DNA from: Dendrophyllia cribrosa
Taxonomy: Eukaryota; Cnidaria; Anthozoa; Scleractinia; Dendrophylliidae
Reading direction: 5' to 3'
Assembly: GCA_024195265.1 (NCBI GenBank)
Contig: JAJLRJ010000008.1
Coordinates: forward strand, 28,912,932 to 28,976,931
DNA length: 64,000 bases
The translations under genes were made by a program, and so were the position numbers. Below are positions 33,375 to 44,425 of this stretch, in pieces. Under the pieces are notes generated by a model that searched no databases, was not told where the DNA came from, and was given only the letters and a program-made list of their open reading frames with translations. The first letter of the stretch is position 1. Every line of letters begins with the position of its first letter.

Positions 33375-33912
33375 AAGGTGGCTCAATATTGTTCAGCCCT
33401 CTCGTCTTTTGCATTCCATTACAGCTAGCTCGATGGTGTGGCTAAAAATCTTTTAGTTGGAGAACCAGTAAATCTTTTATCAGTCAACAACGTGGTATTC
33501 AAATGACGTCATCATTCATTGCCATGGCAACGCGAAAAGAGGTAAAAAATACGCTATCTTGGACCATTTGAGGCCAATAACTTATAAACTACACGGTGAT
33601 AGTTTTTGTTTTCGATATATTTTTGATTAATTGGCAAGAGAAACATTTCAACAATTTTTTAAAAAGTTCTGTACATAGAGTTCAGAGCTACCATATATTT
33701 ATGTAAAAATAACATATGTCTAAATCCTATGTACAGATTGTTTTCAAAATTGGCGAAAATGTTTGTTATGTTTATAAGACAAAAACGTATAAAAATCAAA
33801 AAATTTCACCGAACAGTTTTGAAGTTATTAGCCTCAAAAGGTTGAAAATGGGGTCTTTTTGGCCTCTTTTGACGTCGCCATGGTAACAAATTTTGATGTG
33901 GTAGCCACCTAA
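33375..33912. mobile_element. MITE with AAGGTGGCT ends
   Basis: TTAAGGTGGCTCAATATTG at the left is mirrored by GGTAGCCACCTAAATT at the right. The interior is symmetric in style, with GCCATGGCAACGCG and CGCCATGGTAACAAA near the two ends. No coding content. Confidence 0.65.
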
Positions 33913-34799
33913 ATTTGTTCATTGGTTAAGTGTTTACAAACCTGTACTAAACGTTTTCTCTTAATTTTACTGGTGTAGCTGTGATTGAATATCATAGATG
34001 TATCATGATGGGAATGTTTAAACTATTAGGAGCCACCTCAAAGGCACGAGGTAATGGGTTCCTGAAGACATCTGATGGACCTCTCCGGCCCCGCAACAAA
34101 CGATGGTGTCACCTCTCCATACAGACATTATCCAAAATCAAACCAGTACTCCTTCTCTTTAAATTCTCTTACTTCAGATCTTTTCGTTGGTGGGAAATTT
34201 TACCGATGTTTCCCTCTTCATGTACCATTTCATGATTAATTTCCTACTATCAAGGAGAGCACGTCGCGCGCTTTTCTTTCACGTTTCCCTTCAGGCGACA
34301 TCACTCCCAAACTCAACAACACATGAAAATCCTCTCGCATTTAGGGTAGGTTATGTGCCGAAACAGGCTGAAAGGTCACCAAATTAACTAACCTGCAACT
34401 TGGAATCCATTTTCTGGGCTGAAAGGTATAAAATTGTAGATGAAATACATCAATGACAATATTCTTATCAGTCCACTCTGCAGTCCACTCAATGGCAAAG
34501 AACGAATAAAACTCGACATTACTTCTATACATCAACGCAAAGTTAAGATTACCTGGTACAAAAAAGCTTTTTCGTTTCATCATAACGTCGACAAGATGAT
34601 GTTGAAGTTCCAGAGCTCCAGAAGCAAAAAGAACCAACTAACGCTTGGAGACTTTTCCCGCCGGTTTTGCGCAGAGGCCGTATCAAAGGTCAAGCTGGTA
34701 TGACGTCATACGTCGCCTGTCACGCCATGCTTTGGACAGAAAATAGTAACGAACATCCAAAGACTCGCGACCAACAAAAATATGATATAGAAATCCCAC

Positions 34800-35356
34800 A
34801 AAACCGGCTGGTTTGATCAAGGTTCACGACATATGATAGTTCAGAATGGCTGGATTTTTTCGATTTGTCAAATTTACTGAGAATATAGGACTGCCGGCCA
34901 TTTAGTGTTTTGAAAACCTTGACCGGCAGTCGAGCTGAAAAAAGTTCTAAGTGTCACAAAACATGGTTTCGTCTACTGAGCCCAGCGTAAACCAAACACT
35001 AGACTTGAGATCTATAAAGCATTTCAGGATCGCTTGAACTTTCTAAATCGACATATGATAGTTTAGATTAGCTGAAATTTTTCGATTTTGCGAAATTTAC
35101 TGAGAATAAAGTAGTGTTTTGAAAACCTTGACCGGCAGTCGAGCTGAAAAAAGTTCTAAGTGTCACAAAACATGGTTTCGTCTACTGAGCCCAGCGTAAA
35201 CCAAACACTAGACTTGAGATCTATAAAGCATTTCAGGATCGCTTGACCTTTCTAAATCGACATATGATAGTTTAGATTAGCTGGAATTTTTCGATTTTGT
35301 GAAATTTACTGAAAATATAGAACTGCCGGCCATTTAGTGTTTTGAAAACCTTGACC
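34800..35356 (-). repeat. 223-bp tandem repeat, right arm (inverted)
   Basis: The complement of the left-arm unit recurs, with unit boundaries near 34921, 35130 and 35353. The 209-base spacing of one pair reflects a 14-base deletion. The innermost unit is degraded. Confidence 0.9.
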
Positions 35357-35388
35357 GGTTACCGGCCATTTAGCCACAGCGTATTTAA

Positions 35389-36429
35389 TAAGAAGTGAAC
35401 AGGGGACAGCGAAGGAAGAAATATAAGCGTGGTAGGAATCCCAATTAATTTCACTTCTTTCGGTTGTTTGCCTTTCATTAATTTTTATTTCGTGAAGTTG
35501 AAGGAACAGAACAGCCAACTGAAACTTTGGGTGCAAAAATTCACCGCCGAGAGAAGATGTAAACAATGCACGCGTTGTCTTGCGAGACGTTACTTGCGAG
35601 TTTTGCTTCCGCTAGTGAATGTTTCTCGGGCGAAAATAACCTTAAAGCGATCACTTTTTTATTTAATATTCTTTTCTGTGTTTCGGATACAGAGGAATAA
35701 AAACTGGATATATTTTCGTGTGACTGATTGCGAGATGTTTTATGAAACAGCTGCGTTATGCGTTACTGGAAAGGTTTCAAATTACTTTCACATTATGCAA
35801 ATTGCAACATTTTTACCTCAACTGCAAAAATATGTTTCAAAGGGCTAAATTTGCTTCTCTCCTCCTAAATTATCACTTCTGTCGTTAACTTTGATTAAAG
35901 TTATAAGTTTCATTCAAAATTTATTATAATAACGGCGGGAATACTTCCAGCAAAACTTTCAATTGGAAAAGTTGTTTTGATCTCGGGTCCGGACCAGGCA
36001 ATTACATCATGGCTTCGAAAGGCCACTTTGCGGCTACATTTGCATTCACTTCAAAAGTGTCAGAAACACAGACCAGCTAGTTACAAGATTTAGCTAAAAC
36101 CAATAACAACCATCGGGAAACTCTGACATACGGCCTTTTTTTCAACGGTAAGTACAAAGTAGGCATCGATTTGTATTTTTCAGCATGTACTCGTCTTTTG
36201 ACACAGTTGACACGCTACTTTAATAATTTACGTGCGATCTCGCACGCTATTAAAGTGTACTGTGTCTTCTTGTTTTGACGGTTAACGCGCTTCTTTGTTA
36301 GACTGCTCACACTATCCGAATACAACCTATCATCAAACCGTGAAATAACGTGCATGCAGATTCCCAAGACAATTATTCTCCAATATGCCTAATACAACGA
36401 CGCCCAAGTATACGCTTCCACAGCGTCTT
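35389..36429. other. Intronic spacer, no supported gene
   Basis: A 139-codon frame at 35429-35845 has no recognisable domain, is cysteine- and basic-rich, and has no splice partners that I can see. A short palindrome, TGCGATCTCGCA, is at about 36233. Confidence 0.4.
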
Positions 36430-36538
36430 GTTTCCGAATAAAATACATCTGGTGCGCATTAAAAATTGCTCGAGAAACTGATTTGGAAATCAAAATTGCA
36501 AAAACTACATAAACATATTTGTACAAGGCGACGCGAGT

Positions 36539-36566
36539 GGGTCATTCCATTTTTGTATCCACGCCC

Positions 36567-36604
<38 letters not shown>

Positions 36605-36777
36605 TTGAGGGGGTGGCTGTGTCGGCGCCTTTGATCTTTTTAGTATTTCAAAATTGGTTATTTTGGCGGGGGGGGGGGGGACATGTCGGCACTTTGATCT
36701 TTTTTTCTTGGGGGAACAATTTTGACTATTAAACCTCTTCCATAGGGGGCGGGGGGGGAGGGGGAATGGAATGGCCC
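36539..36777. mobile_element. C/G-run MITE with GGGYCATTCCATT ends
   Basis: Ends GGGTCATTCCATTTTTG and GGAATGGCCC are inverted. The interior is a C run of about 36 and G runs of 14 and more. The matching empty site at 49263-49265 shows that AGT (36536-36538 and 36778-36780) was duplicated on insertion. Confidence 0.85.
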
Positions 36778-37329
36778 AGTGAAGAAAGAACTATAAAATC
36801 CAAGTCCTTTTTTTTGTTTACATAAAATTGCTTTTCAACCTATGTAATGAATGAATAAACATATAAAAATGGACAACACAATCTTCTTTCGAAAAGTTTT
36901 ATTCAAATCTCCATAAGTTTATGTTTAAAAGCAAAACGCGTACCATTTACTGCGTATCGCGGCCGAGCTGTCTTTGATGAAATTGAAGAAATCAATACAA
37001 CTGAATTTAAGCACGTTTTATAAACAATTCTCCAAACTAACGAGAACACAAAGAAAAAGTCAATCACAGATTGATATCAACATAAATTCGCATCGAAAAA
37101 TGTAATTTGTTTTACCTTTAAGTCCCTCGACTGCTAAATCTCCGCTTCTTCGGTTCTGAAATCCGAAGTGAGAAACATCTCCCCACATTGCTCCCGCATT
37201 GATAAAAACGTATGAAGTTCCTCGAAGCAAGATTTTATCCCTGAAAGCTCTTCTCTTTTCAGCAAAGCGGCGTCTGAGTATCCCTTAATTAGTTGAGTAG
37301 CAAACCGCGAAAAAATGCAGGGAAATAAC

Positions 37330-37644
37330 AAAATATAGAGCAAGGCTGGTACTACGTAGAACATTTAACGCGACAACAACATGATAGAGCCCAAACTGAA
37401 AGCCAAAATGCAACCGTGGACTGCTGTTTCGACGAGACCCAACCAGCTCGAAACAGCTGTCCAAGGTTGCATTTTGGCTTTCAGTTTGGGCTCTATCATG
37501 TCGTTGTCGCGTTAAATGTTCTACGTAGTATCAGCCTTGCCCTATACTTTGATTGTATCTCTATTGTTGGCTGACTAGATCTGTTACAGATCCTACGTAC
37601 ACCGGCAGCATTTTCGTTCGCGGTCCTTTGCTTCTTATTTACTA
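37330..37644. mobile_element. Foldback element with 10-bp target duplication
   Basis: It is flanked by GGGAAATAAC at 37320-37329 and 37645-37654. The empty site is at 48691-48700 in the inverted duplicon. Inside is a long hairpin with arms of about 95 bp (about 37341-37436 and 37446-37543). Part of the element recurs at 46795-46985. A 9- to 11-bp duplication suggests Mutator-like transposition, but the ends pair only weakly. Confidence 0.85.
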
Positions 37645-38059
37645 GGGAAATAACGACTTTAATTTGAAACGGTTTTCTCCGATAAACACAGCAAAACATC
37701 AAAAGTGTTTATCGAGATGACCTGACATCAGCCGTTTAGCCGGGCGGAAAACAAAGCCTCGCTTTGGTTTCAAAATTGCTAAGATCCTGGATGTTACGCG
37801 ACGTCATACGCGCCCGCGAGCTAGCCCTGCCCAACGCTCGGACACACATGTACAGACGCGCGCCCGCGAATCATTCCGCTAGCCATGGTCATGAAAAATG
37901 ACGGGCATAGGTTCTATGAGTATGGAGATCCGTGAGCGGGCCTTCGGCCCGCGAGAGTACCGCTATAATTTTCGCGCGCAAATGACCGAAATTTGCTTGG
38001 AGGCGAATAGCACTTTTTTACTATCCCGAGTTTCAGTAGCCAATCAGAGCGCGCCAACA

Positions 38060-38275
38060 ACGCCATCCATTGTTTTAGTATAAATCTACTAGCGTTCTAT
38101 CACGAATGCTGTTCTCTTATTGGCTACGCTACTCACTATCTATTCTGTTGCAGAAGGTGAGTAGAGTGAGTAGCCTAATGGCGGCCGCTTTTTCGCATTT
38201 TCGAAGTGTCTGTGAAGAGTATTTGTTGTTAAGTTTTGAACGTCTAGTAGATTTATACTAAAACAATTAGATTAT
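38060..38275. mobile_element. MITE with TTGTTTTAGTATAAATCTAC ends
   Basis: About 27-base inverted ends (TTGTTTTAGTATAAATCTAC ... GTAGATTTATACTAAAACAA). In between are TACGCTACTCACT and AGTGAGTAGCCTA, which also pair. It lies 330 bases before the last exon of copy 2. Confidence 0.8.
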
Positions 38276-38600
38276 TTGCTCAACTATAACGCGATAGAAA
38301 TCTCGAGCTCATAATCTAATTGTTGATTATGAAACATATAACAAACTTTACGATGATAACATGTAGCGTTACAATTAAGCAGAAAAAATCACAGTACTTG
38401 GAAAACTACCACAATTGTTTTTTTTTTTCAAATTTTCTCTGAATTTGGTGTGGTCAGTGCAATTTCACGGTTTTACTTTCTGTTGGTAAAAGAGTAGGAA
38501 TGAAACTACCGACCCCATGTTTTTCCAGTTTAACCGAAACAACCACAGAATAATGTTTGACATCTTATGCTCATCAGGAGATTTTTTCTTGATTTACCAG

Positions 38601-38770
38601 GTATCTGTTGGATATTAGTTCTCCTTCTGTGCTACGTGGTTGCAGGAACAATTGTCATCGCCTTAGCTGTCGTATGGATTGTTTGCAAATGTGTAGGTGC
38701 TTGCTTAGAGAAGGAAGATGAAGAAGTGTACGTTGTACGCCGACGCCGCAATTCATGTGCAGTATCTTAA
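38601..38770 (+). CDS. Tandem small membrane protein, copy 2, membrane exon
   Basis: The acceptor TTTACCAG enters in phase 1 to complete GKG. The exon continues ICWILVLLLCYVVAGTIVIA as one long membrane helix, then CKCVGAC, an acidic KEDEE, a basic VRRRRNS and a stop at 38770. Relative to copy 1 the cytosolic-like tail is longer by about 20 residues. Cysteines right after the helix could be palmitoylated, which is inference. Confidence 0.8.
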
Positions 38771-39099
38771 AACTGCGGCGGCCTTGAAAAAGCTCTTATG
38801 TACAGATTTTTATATTTACAGAGGTCCACGTCCATTTAGTTCTTCACTAGCTCCCTCCCTTTTCCCAATAGTTGTTTTTTTTAGGGTTCACAAAGCGTAG
38901 TACATAATACAAAACCAAAGCAATTGCAAAATCAGAGCAGTTATTAATTGAGTTAAGAAAGTAATTAAGCTATTGATTGGGTTTAGAATTGCTACGCTTT
39001 TTTGATTGGCTAAAACATCTCGCGCAAATTGTAACTTGCTCGCACCCGTTTTTCCGCGCTTGGCGGCTGCTACATACATATTCTCAAAACTGTATATAA

Positions 39100-39282
39100 C
39101 TTTTTAAACACTTGTATATTTATATTTTTAAGTTTTACTACATTTATTGTAATATGTATTTTGCGGTAGTTTTTATTGTTTTTATTAATTACTTTATTTT
39201 TATCTTTTGTATTATCTTTGAAAAGCCCCTTTGGGAAAGATAATAAACAATGTATGTATGTATGTATGTATGTATGTACATG
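39100..39282 (+). repeat. LINE-type 3' tail with (GTAT)n, second copy
   Basis: GAAAAGCCCCTTTGGGAAAG, then AATAAACA and eight GTAT units. It matches the tail at 12640-12762. Confidence 0.65.
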
Positions 39283-40581
39283 TATTTGCTTTGAGTTCTG
39301 ATTGGTTCATTGGATTGCCCGCGTCTGTTGTGATTGGCCAGAGTGATTACTTTGGTTTTGGTTTCACGACACTCAATCGAAAACTACTCTATCAGTTGTA
39401 ATAAGTTGAATAATAAAGACACAAAACTGCTGCATTAAAACCTTTCAGCCACCGCAAATGAAATAGCTGAGTCCATTACCAATGGCTGATCGAGGGTAGG
39501 CGCCCACCGCCTTCCCCCTTATCTTGGCAAAAAATAAGACCCAAAGTCCCGAAAAAATTTCAGATGCTAACACTTTCAGTCCGCCCCTTATTTTGTCCGC
39601 CCCTCATTGTCTAGACCTTAAAATGGCTGCACAAGTTGTTCATAGTTTCTGTATAGAAAAATAGGCTTGCGTTTATGAAACTGTTAAGCATATATTATTT
39701 TAGATTCTAGAAACAGCAATTCGACACTAATAAACTCATCAGACAATTCATAAAGCTTTGAAATGACGTATAGAAAACTGAGCTTTAGAAGAAGAGACTG
39801 TTATTGTTCAAAAATTAATACTAAAAATCAAAACTGTGAACATTAAAAATATCAGCTGTCATTTTTTTTGAATCTATAATGAATTAACGAATTACTTTAT
39901 TATTGTGTCAAACATTTGTAGTTGAGGGCCAACGTTTCCCACCATGAAGACAAAGAAACATTCCAGGGGGTAGGAGTTTTGGAGTCTGAGGGAGGGAGAC
40001 TCAAACTGAGGCCTGAGGAAAACGATACAAATTAATAGAAATTCCAAATTTTTATTTGAAAGTACGCATCATTGACAAGATGAGACAACAAACTGTATTG
40101 TTGTTCTCACGAGAAACTTATAAAACTTTTAACTGTTGTTATTCACCAACTTCGTCAAAATTCCCACATGGCCACTCGAGTATAATGTCAAATTCCTTAA
40201 CCAGAGCAAGATAACCACAGAATGTGTCAAACAAATAACTCATCGGCCCCAGGTAACATGCATGGCCAAGGCTCATTCCCATTTTTCACTCCGGCAGGTC
40301 TAGGGAACAGTCAGCAACTCCATTCGATAAATGTCATTGACATCAATTTACATCCCTGAGCTCGCTCATGGCAGCCTTTGATTAATTACGACCAGTTTTG
40401 TGGCGCTATGAAACATAATGGTGTGTAGGGAAGGGGGAGAGTTTTCTCAGCGGAATCCAGGGATCACGTCATTCAGGGCCTGGAGATGAACTGAAATCGC
40501 AATCGCAATGCGCAATCGCAAAATGAGTTGAAAATCTAGCGCTGATCGAGTGGCGAGCAGCAGAAACAATTTGAGCTGAGC
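39283..40581. other. Intergenic spacer between copies 2 and 3
   Basis: It starts with one copy of the GTATTTGCTTYGAGTTCTGA repeat (to about 39405). The rest shows no gene. The bases just before 40582 would be the 5' UTR of copy 3; the CAATCGCAATGCGCAATCGC phrase near 40500 is a small repeat. Confidence 0.5.
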
Positions 40582-40706
40582 ATGAACAATACAGACAACG
40601 ACCCGGATGAAAGAGCCGTAATTGCGGTTAGTGAAGAGCGTGAAAGGATTGGAGACGTTGAAACGGCGACGAAAACAAGTATAACTGCCACGGAAGTAGA
40701 AGACGG
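40582..40706 (+). CDS. Tandem small membrane protein, copy 3, exon 1
   Basis: The ATG at 40582 opens MNNTDNDPDERAVIAVSEER and runs to VEDG, leaving in phase 2 at a consensus GTAAGT donor (40707). It is six codons longer than the other two, but keeps the AVIAV, EERxRIG and VE blocks. Its central exon at 41957-42004 is frameshifted and no membrane exon was found, so the gene is probably decaying or uses unseen exons. Confidence 0.6.
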
Positions 40707-41289
40707 GTAAGTCTGCAACGTATTGATGACAGTAATGATATCTCGTAATCTTTCTTTAGTTTTAAACGTACAAGTCCAATAAAACAAAAAAATTATATTT
40801 TGCATCAAAACTTCAATGTGATACAATATTATGCATAGATAGGTACTTTGCACATTGAAATTACTACAGTTTCATATGGGGTCTGACCCGATCGAAAAGA
40901 TGGCGAAATATTGCATTTTCATGGCGAAGTCTGTGCATATTGTGCGTGAATTCGAGATTTTTCTAAAATTTTTGTCTTTTACCAATCCGCTTAATAATCG
41001 TACAGATAATTTAATTTGAGACAGCGAAAGGTGTTTGAAAGTCTAGAAACGTAGACTAATAGCATTCAAGGACAAAAGCACAGCGTTTGTTTTGCTGTTT
41101 TTACAGAATTTAATATACTGCAAAGTAAGGCTTAAAATACAAGGTCATCCAGATCTTTGCCAATGTCAGGCTCGGTCAATATTATTTTATTGGTACAATG
41201 CTGGTGTCACGTCTTATTTATTTCAAGCGCGTTCGAGGAGGGCGCTAATTAGAAAGGTGGCTTAATTCCGTTTTTTAAAGTCTCGCGTA

Positions 41290-41645
41290 TTCAGATAAAC
41301 CGCGAAAATAAACAAAATTGAACCAATTGAAAGTTATTTTTGCATTACAGATGATTATAAGCTGATTTGATGTAACTTATAGTGAATGCAATCTTTTTTG
41401 ATGAGATATTTGGTGTAATAAAGGCTGAAGTTTTTGCCGCCAATTGTTTGTATCCCTAAGTGGGACACCAAGATGGCCTCTCCATACATTTTTACTAAAA
41501 ATATATCTAATAATCATTCTTCTACAACTCTTCAACGAAATGCTCTTGCGCTTCAAAATTTGGCCCAGGTGTTTAGTTTTAAACTCTCCATATTTCCATA
41601 AACATTTTAGAATCGAAATTTGCTTTTTAATGCTTCTGAATTGTG
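41290..41645 (+). repeat. Interspersed repeat related to 50270-50605
   Basis: Shared phrases are CCCTAAGTGGGACACCA, AATGCTCTTGCGYTTCAAAA and TTTAGTTTTAAACTCTC. In the right-hand copy this sequence is the body of a TA-flanked MITE; the ends are not clear here. Confidence 0.7.
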
Positions 41646-41956
41646 CAAACCAAGAATGGGCCCTTCTGCTAGCCCTTTTATAAGCCCACCAAAATCCCTT
41701 AACCAAAAGTACAAGCCCTGTGCCGATAACTTTTCGGGCCTAAAAGCTATTTTAGGTGCGCAGTGTACATGTTAACATGAAGTTAACATGAAGATTTAAA
41801 TTTTGTTGGTTTTGAATGCAAATAAATAAACTTTTGAGTTGACGAAACAAGTCGGGCGGGTTTGTGGCATAAAGATAACGGGGCTTTCGAGAAACGGACC
41901 TCAGGGCTTTCGGGAATTTACGGTATTTTGACATAACCTATAAACAGGCGCCCAGC

Positions 41957-42004
41957 TGCTTAGCATGCGACAGTAAATATAATGGTACAGCTTAGAAGGA
42001 AAAG
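41957..42004 (+). pseudogene. Decayed central exon of copy 3
   Basis: The sequence reads CLACDSKYN, then after one missing base YSLEGK, followed by G|GTAACA. This matches the CFxCDSxYExYxxxGKG block and donor position of copies 1 and 2. Upstream, where the proline-rich part should be, the frame has stops. The short length makes this tentative, but seven aligned landmark positions plus a donor at the same phase are hard to get by chance so close to the copy 3 first exon. Confidence 0.5.
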
Positions 42005-42459
42005 GTAACAATTTGAACTTACAGTTTACTTTACAATCAGGACTAATCATACTTTTTAAGTTGGGGTGTCACTCATAACTTCTACCATGTTGTTTACTCT
42101 TTCATTTTTTATTTTGCTAAGTAATTTGAGGCTCTAAATTGTGGCCTCTCAATCTAACCTGGCTAATAAAAAAAATGGGGGATCACCAACTTCGTTTTGG
42201 AGATAAGATGCGTGGAAAAATACCCAGATTCTCGTACCTGGACATGGACTGTGGCTTATTTTTAAAAATACTGAAGATGAATCCAGCCATAATTTTGTCT
42301 CTTTAGTTAATATTTCTTTGCTTTCATCGCTTTTTGCGATCTTTTCCGTTCCTATTTCAAGGTAATAAAGCACTTTAAAAGCAAGCTCCTGGCCATAATC
42401 ATGAAAACACGATACATCAGCCGGTACAGTCTCCTTTAACCATAGTAACATCATTTATA

Positions 42460-42648
42460 GACCCTATTCATAAATGGCGGCCGATTTATTATTCTTTTAT
42501 ATTCATGCTAATCAGACCAACTAGCCTCATTTTAGAGCATTTTAGAGCAAAAATTCTTTTGAATTTTGCACATGCTAACGAGGCTAGTTGGGCTGATTAG
42601 CATGAATATAAAAGAGTAATAAATCGGCCGCCATTTATGAATAGGGTC
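42460..42648. mobile_element. Near-perfect foldback MITE, TA-flanked
   Basis: Terminal inverted repeats of about 75 bases begin GACCCTATTCATAAATGGCG. They are flanked by TA, with a loop of about 40 bases that itself has a TTTAGAGCATTTTAGAGCA direct repeat. Confidence 0.9.
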
Positions 42649-42649
42649 T

Positions 42650-44100
42650 ACAGTAAAGTGGTTCAAAAAGTATTTTTGTTTCATTATTTTGTTGATTTTC
42701 TACGTTATCCACGTATATGAAGATTTTCAAAACTTGGCTATCTAAAGTGGAATAAAATGGAACAAAGCTTACGCTAAATGCTCCAAATAAAAGCTACTAG
42801 AGCCTCTCGGTAGTTTTACCAGAGACTGAGCTAAAAGGTAATATCGCGCTACTTTGAACTTAAATGTCCAAGGAAACATAAAACAATCTGCAACATGCTT
42901 CTTTTTAAACCCATGTTTTACTCTCAACCGCACTGCTAGAAAAATAAAGCAAACGAAAATTGCATATAATCTTCACTGAAATATTGGGGTATATCCTATT
43001 TGAATTATCTTCGGGGAAGGAACTCCCATATAAAAGTGACGGGAGTGTTCGCCGGAAATTTTTTAAAACACCCCAACAAACAACAAAATTGTGTCTGATG
43101 TTTAGCGTCTCTCCCCAGTCCCACTATCTGTATTCACGCTCGCTCCAGACCTTTCGTTCAATGGCCGCGTGCATTTGTCTGACCAAAGCAAAAAATACGA
43201 CTGTTTTGCTGTCTACCCTAAAGGGTACCGCGATGATTCTAACGGTGGTCATTTTGTCATTTTAGATTTTAGTACTCTAAGTGGTACCAATCTACAAATT
43301 TTGACCCCTAAAAGGTACGACAAGCAACCCCGTCATTTTTATATTGGAGCCCCTCCCCCGCTCTTCTCTGATGGATCGTCATGGAACGCGTCATGTGCTG
43401 TGTGAAGAAATCAAATCAATACTCGCCCTTTTGAGAAATTTCACAGCCTTTATTCCACTTCACATTTGGTTGGTAACGCACTTTGCAAGAGAAAAACACT
43501 CGATCGATGGCATTGTTTTCGATTCCCGGTGAATAGTGATGCGCAGTCTATATGCAAGCGCCACGCGATGTTACTTCGCGTATCATCTAAAATGCATGTC
43601 ACCAAATTAAGTGATATTCATGATTCGAGCTACCCAAAATTCACCCCATAACATAGATTCGTGAAATGAACAGAGAGTTTTTGGATTGCTTGAAACGTAA
43701 ACGAGATATTTCCATTAAAGCCATGTTAAGTGGTGGAAAAATGGCATTCAGGTCGACCGCGCCTCAATAACCGCCTCCTTTCTAATAAGCGCCTCCATTG
43801 AAGATGCTACGCCAGAAAGCTATCTTATCGAAGAAAGTGACATTGCGGGTGTAATAGTGAATTAAATTCTGACTTTGTGAACCATTCACCGTTGTTTTTA
43901 CTTTGCGAACCATTGTTATCGTTGTCCTGACTATGCGAATTAAATATTTTCTGTTACTAAACTGCAAAAACCGTGGACGAAGATCCTGCTGGTTTTACGT
44001 TGGATCTCAGCGGGAGGGGCCTTAATCAGCTAAATTGAATCAATATAAACGAGAAGTCGAAGGACTACTACAAAGCTGATACAACGAGTAAATATATTTG
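42650..44100. other. Spacer with diverged GGRACTCCCAT-type repeat
   Basis: At 43010-43400 the phrases GGAACTCCCATATAAAAGTG and CTAAAGGGTACCGCGATG resemble those at 56505-56640 and 46735-46760, an interspersed family. No gene is seen. Confidence 0.45.
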
Positions 44101-44103
44101 AAA

Positions 44104-44425
44104 CAATATTTCGGCTGGCCAGGCCAGCCATTTAAGATGTTACTAAATTACAAAATGAAACTACAACATTATACTGAAAGGAGAATGTCGCAATACAAAT
44201 TTAAAAAGAGGCTAGGAGGGGTGGAAATGACCTACAAGATAATAAAAACTAAAGATAAGGCTAGGGATACGTAAACTACAATTTATCACGTCTGTGCAAC
44301 CCAAGTGGTTCTAGTGTTTTTGCTCTATCTATTAAATACCACTCTCTGGCTTTTCGAATGGAATCACGTGAATTGTGAATTATTTCTAGTGGAATTATTT
44401 GCATGTCAGTGTTAAAAGTGAGGGA
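44104..44425 (-). pseudogene. Penelope-like element 3' end with hairpin, second copy
   Basis: The minus-strand frame 44425-44276 reads SLTFNTDMQIIPLEIIHNSR, then KAREWYLIDRAKTLEPLGLH and stops. This is the same C-terminal GIY-YIG pattern as at 11890-12264. About 140 bases downstream (44135-44104) the hairpin GGCTGG/CCAGCC followed by GAAATATTG recurs, although its hammerhead CTGANGA part is mutated. Confidence 0.7.

Larger units (their letters stand above)
30341..35383. mobile_element. 5-kb element with satellite-type inverted arms
   Basis: The ends are inverted (TACGCTGTGGCTAAATGGCC on the left; complement on the right) and flanked by TTTAA (30336-30340 and 35384-35388). Just inside each end are tandem 223-bp units: about four and a half on the left and roughly two and a half on the right, in opposite orientation. 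The middle holds a LINE fragment, homopolymer-rich DNA and a smaller MITE. No transposase is visible. It lies in the last intron of copy 2. Confidence 0.8.
36430..37960 (-). repeat. Inverted duplicon, left copy (with two insertions)
   Basis: This corresponds, in reverse orientation, to 48425-49375. Shared blocks include AAGCGAAAAA-type 3' sequence, the frame with GIKSCFEELH, GTTTTACTTTTAAACATAAA, and the GC-rich end with CTAGCCATGGTCATGAAAAA. Two segments present here but absent from the other copy are insertions (36539-36777 and 37330-37644). Confidence 0.85.

Noticed and set aside
35429..35848. 139-codon open frame
   Set aside because: No domain, no splice partners, composition like the surrounding AT-rich repeat DNA. 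Kept only as spacer content.
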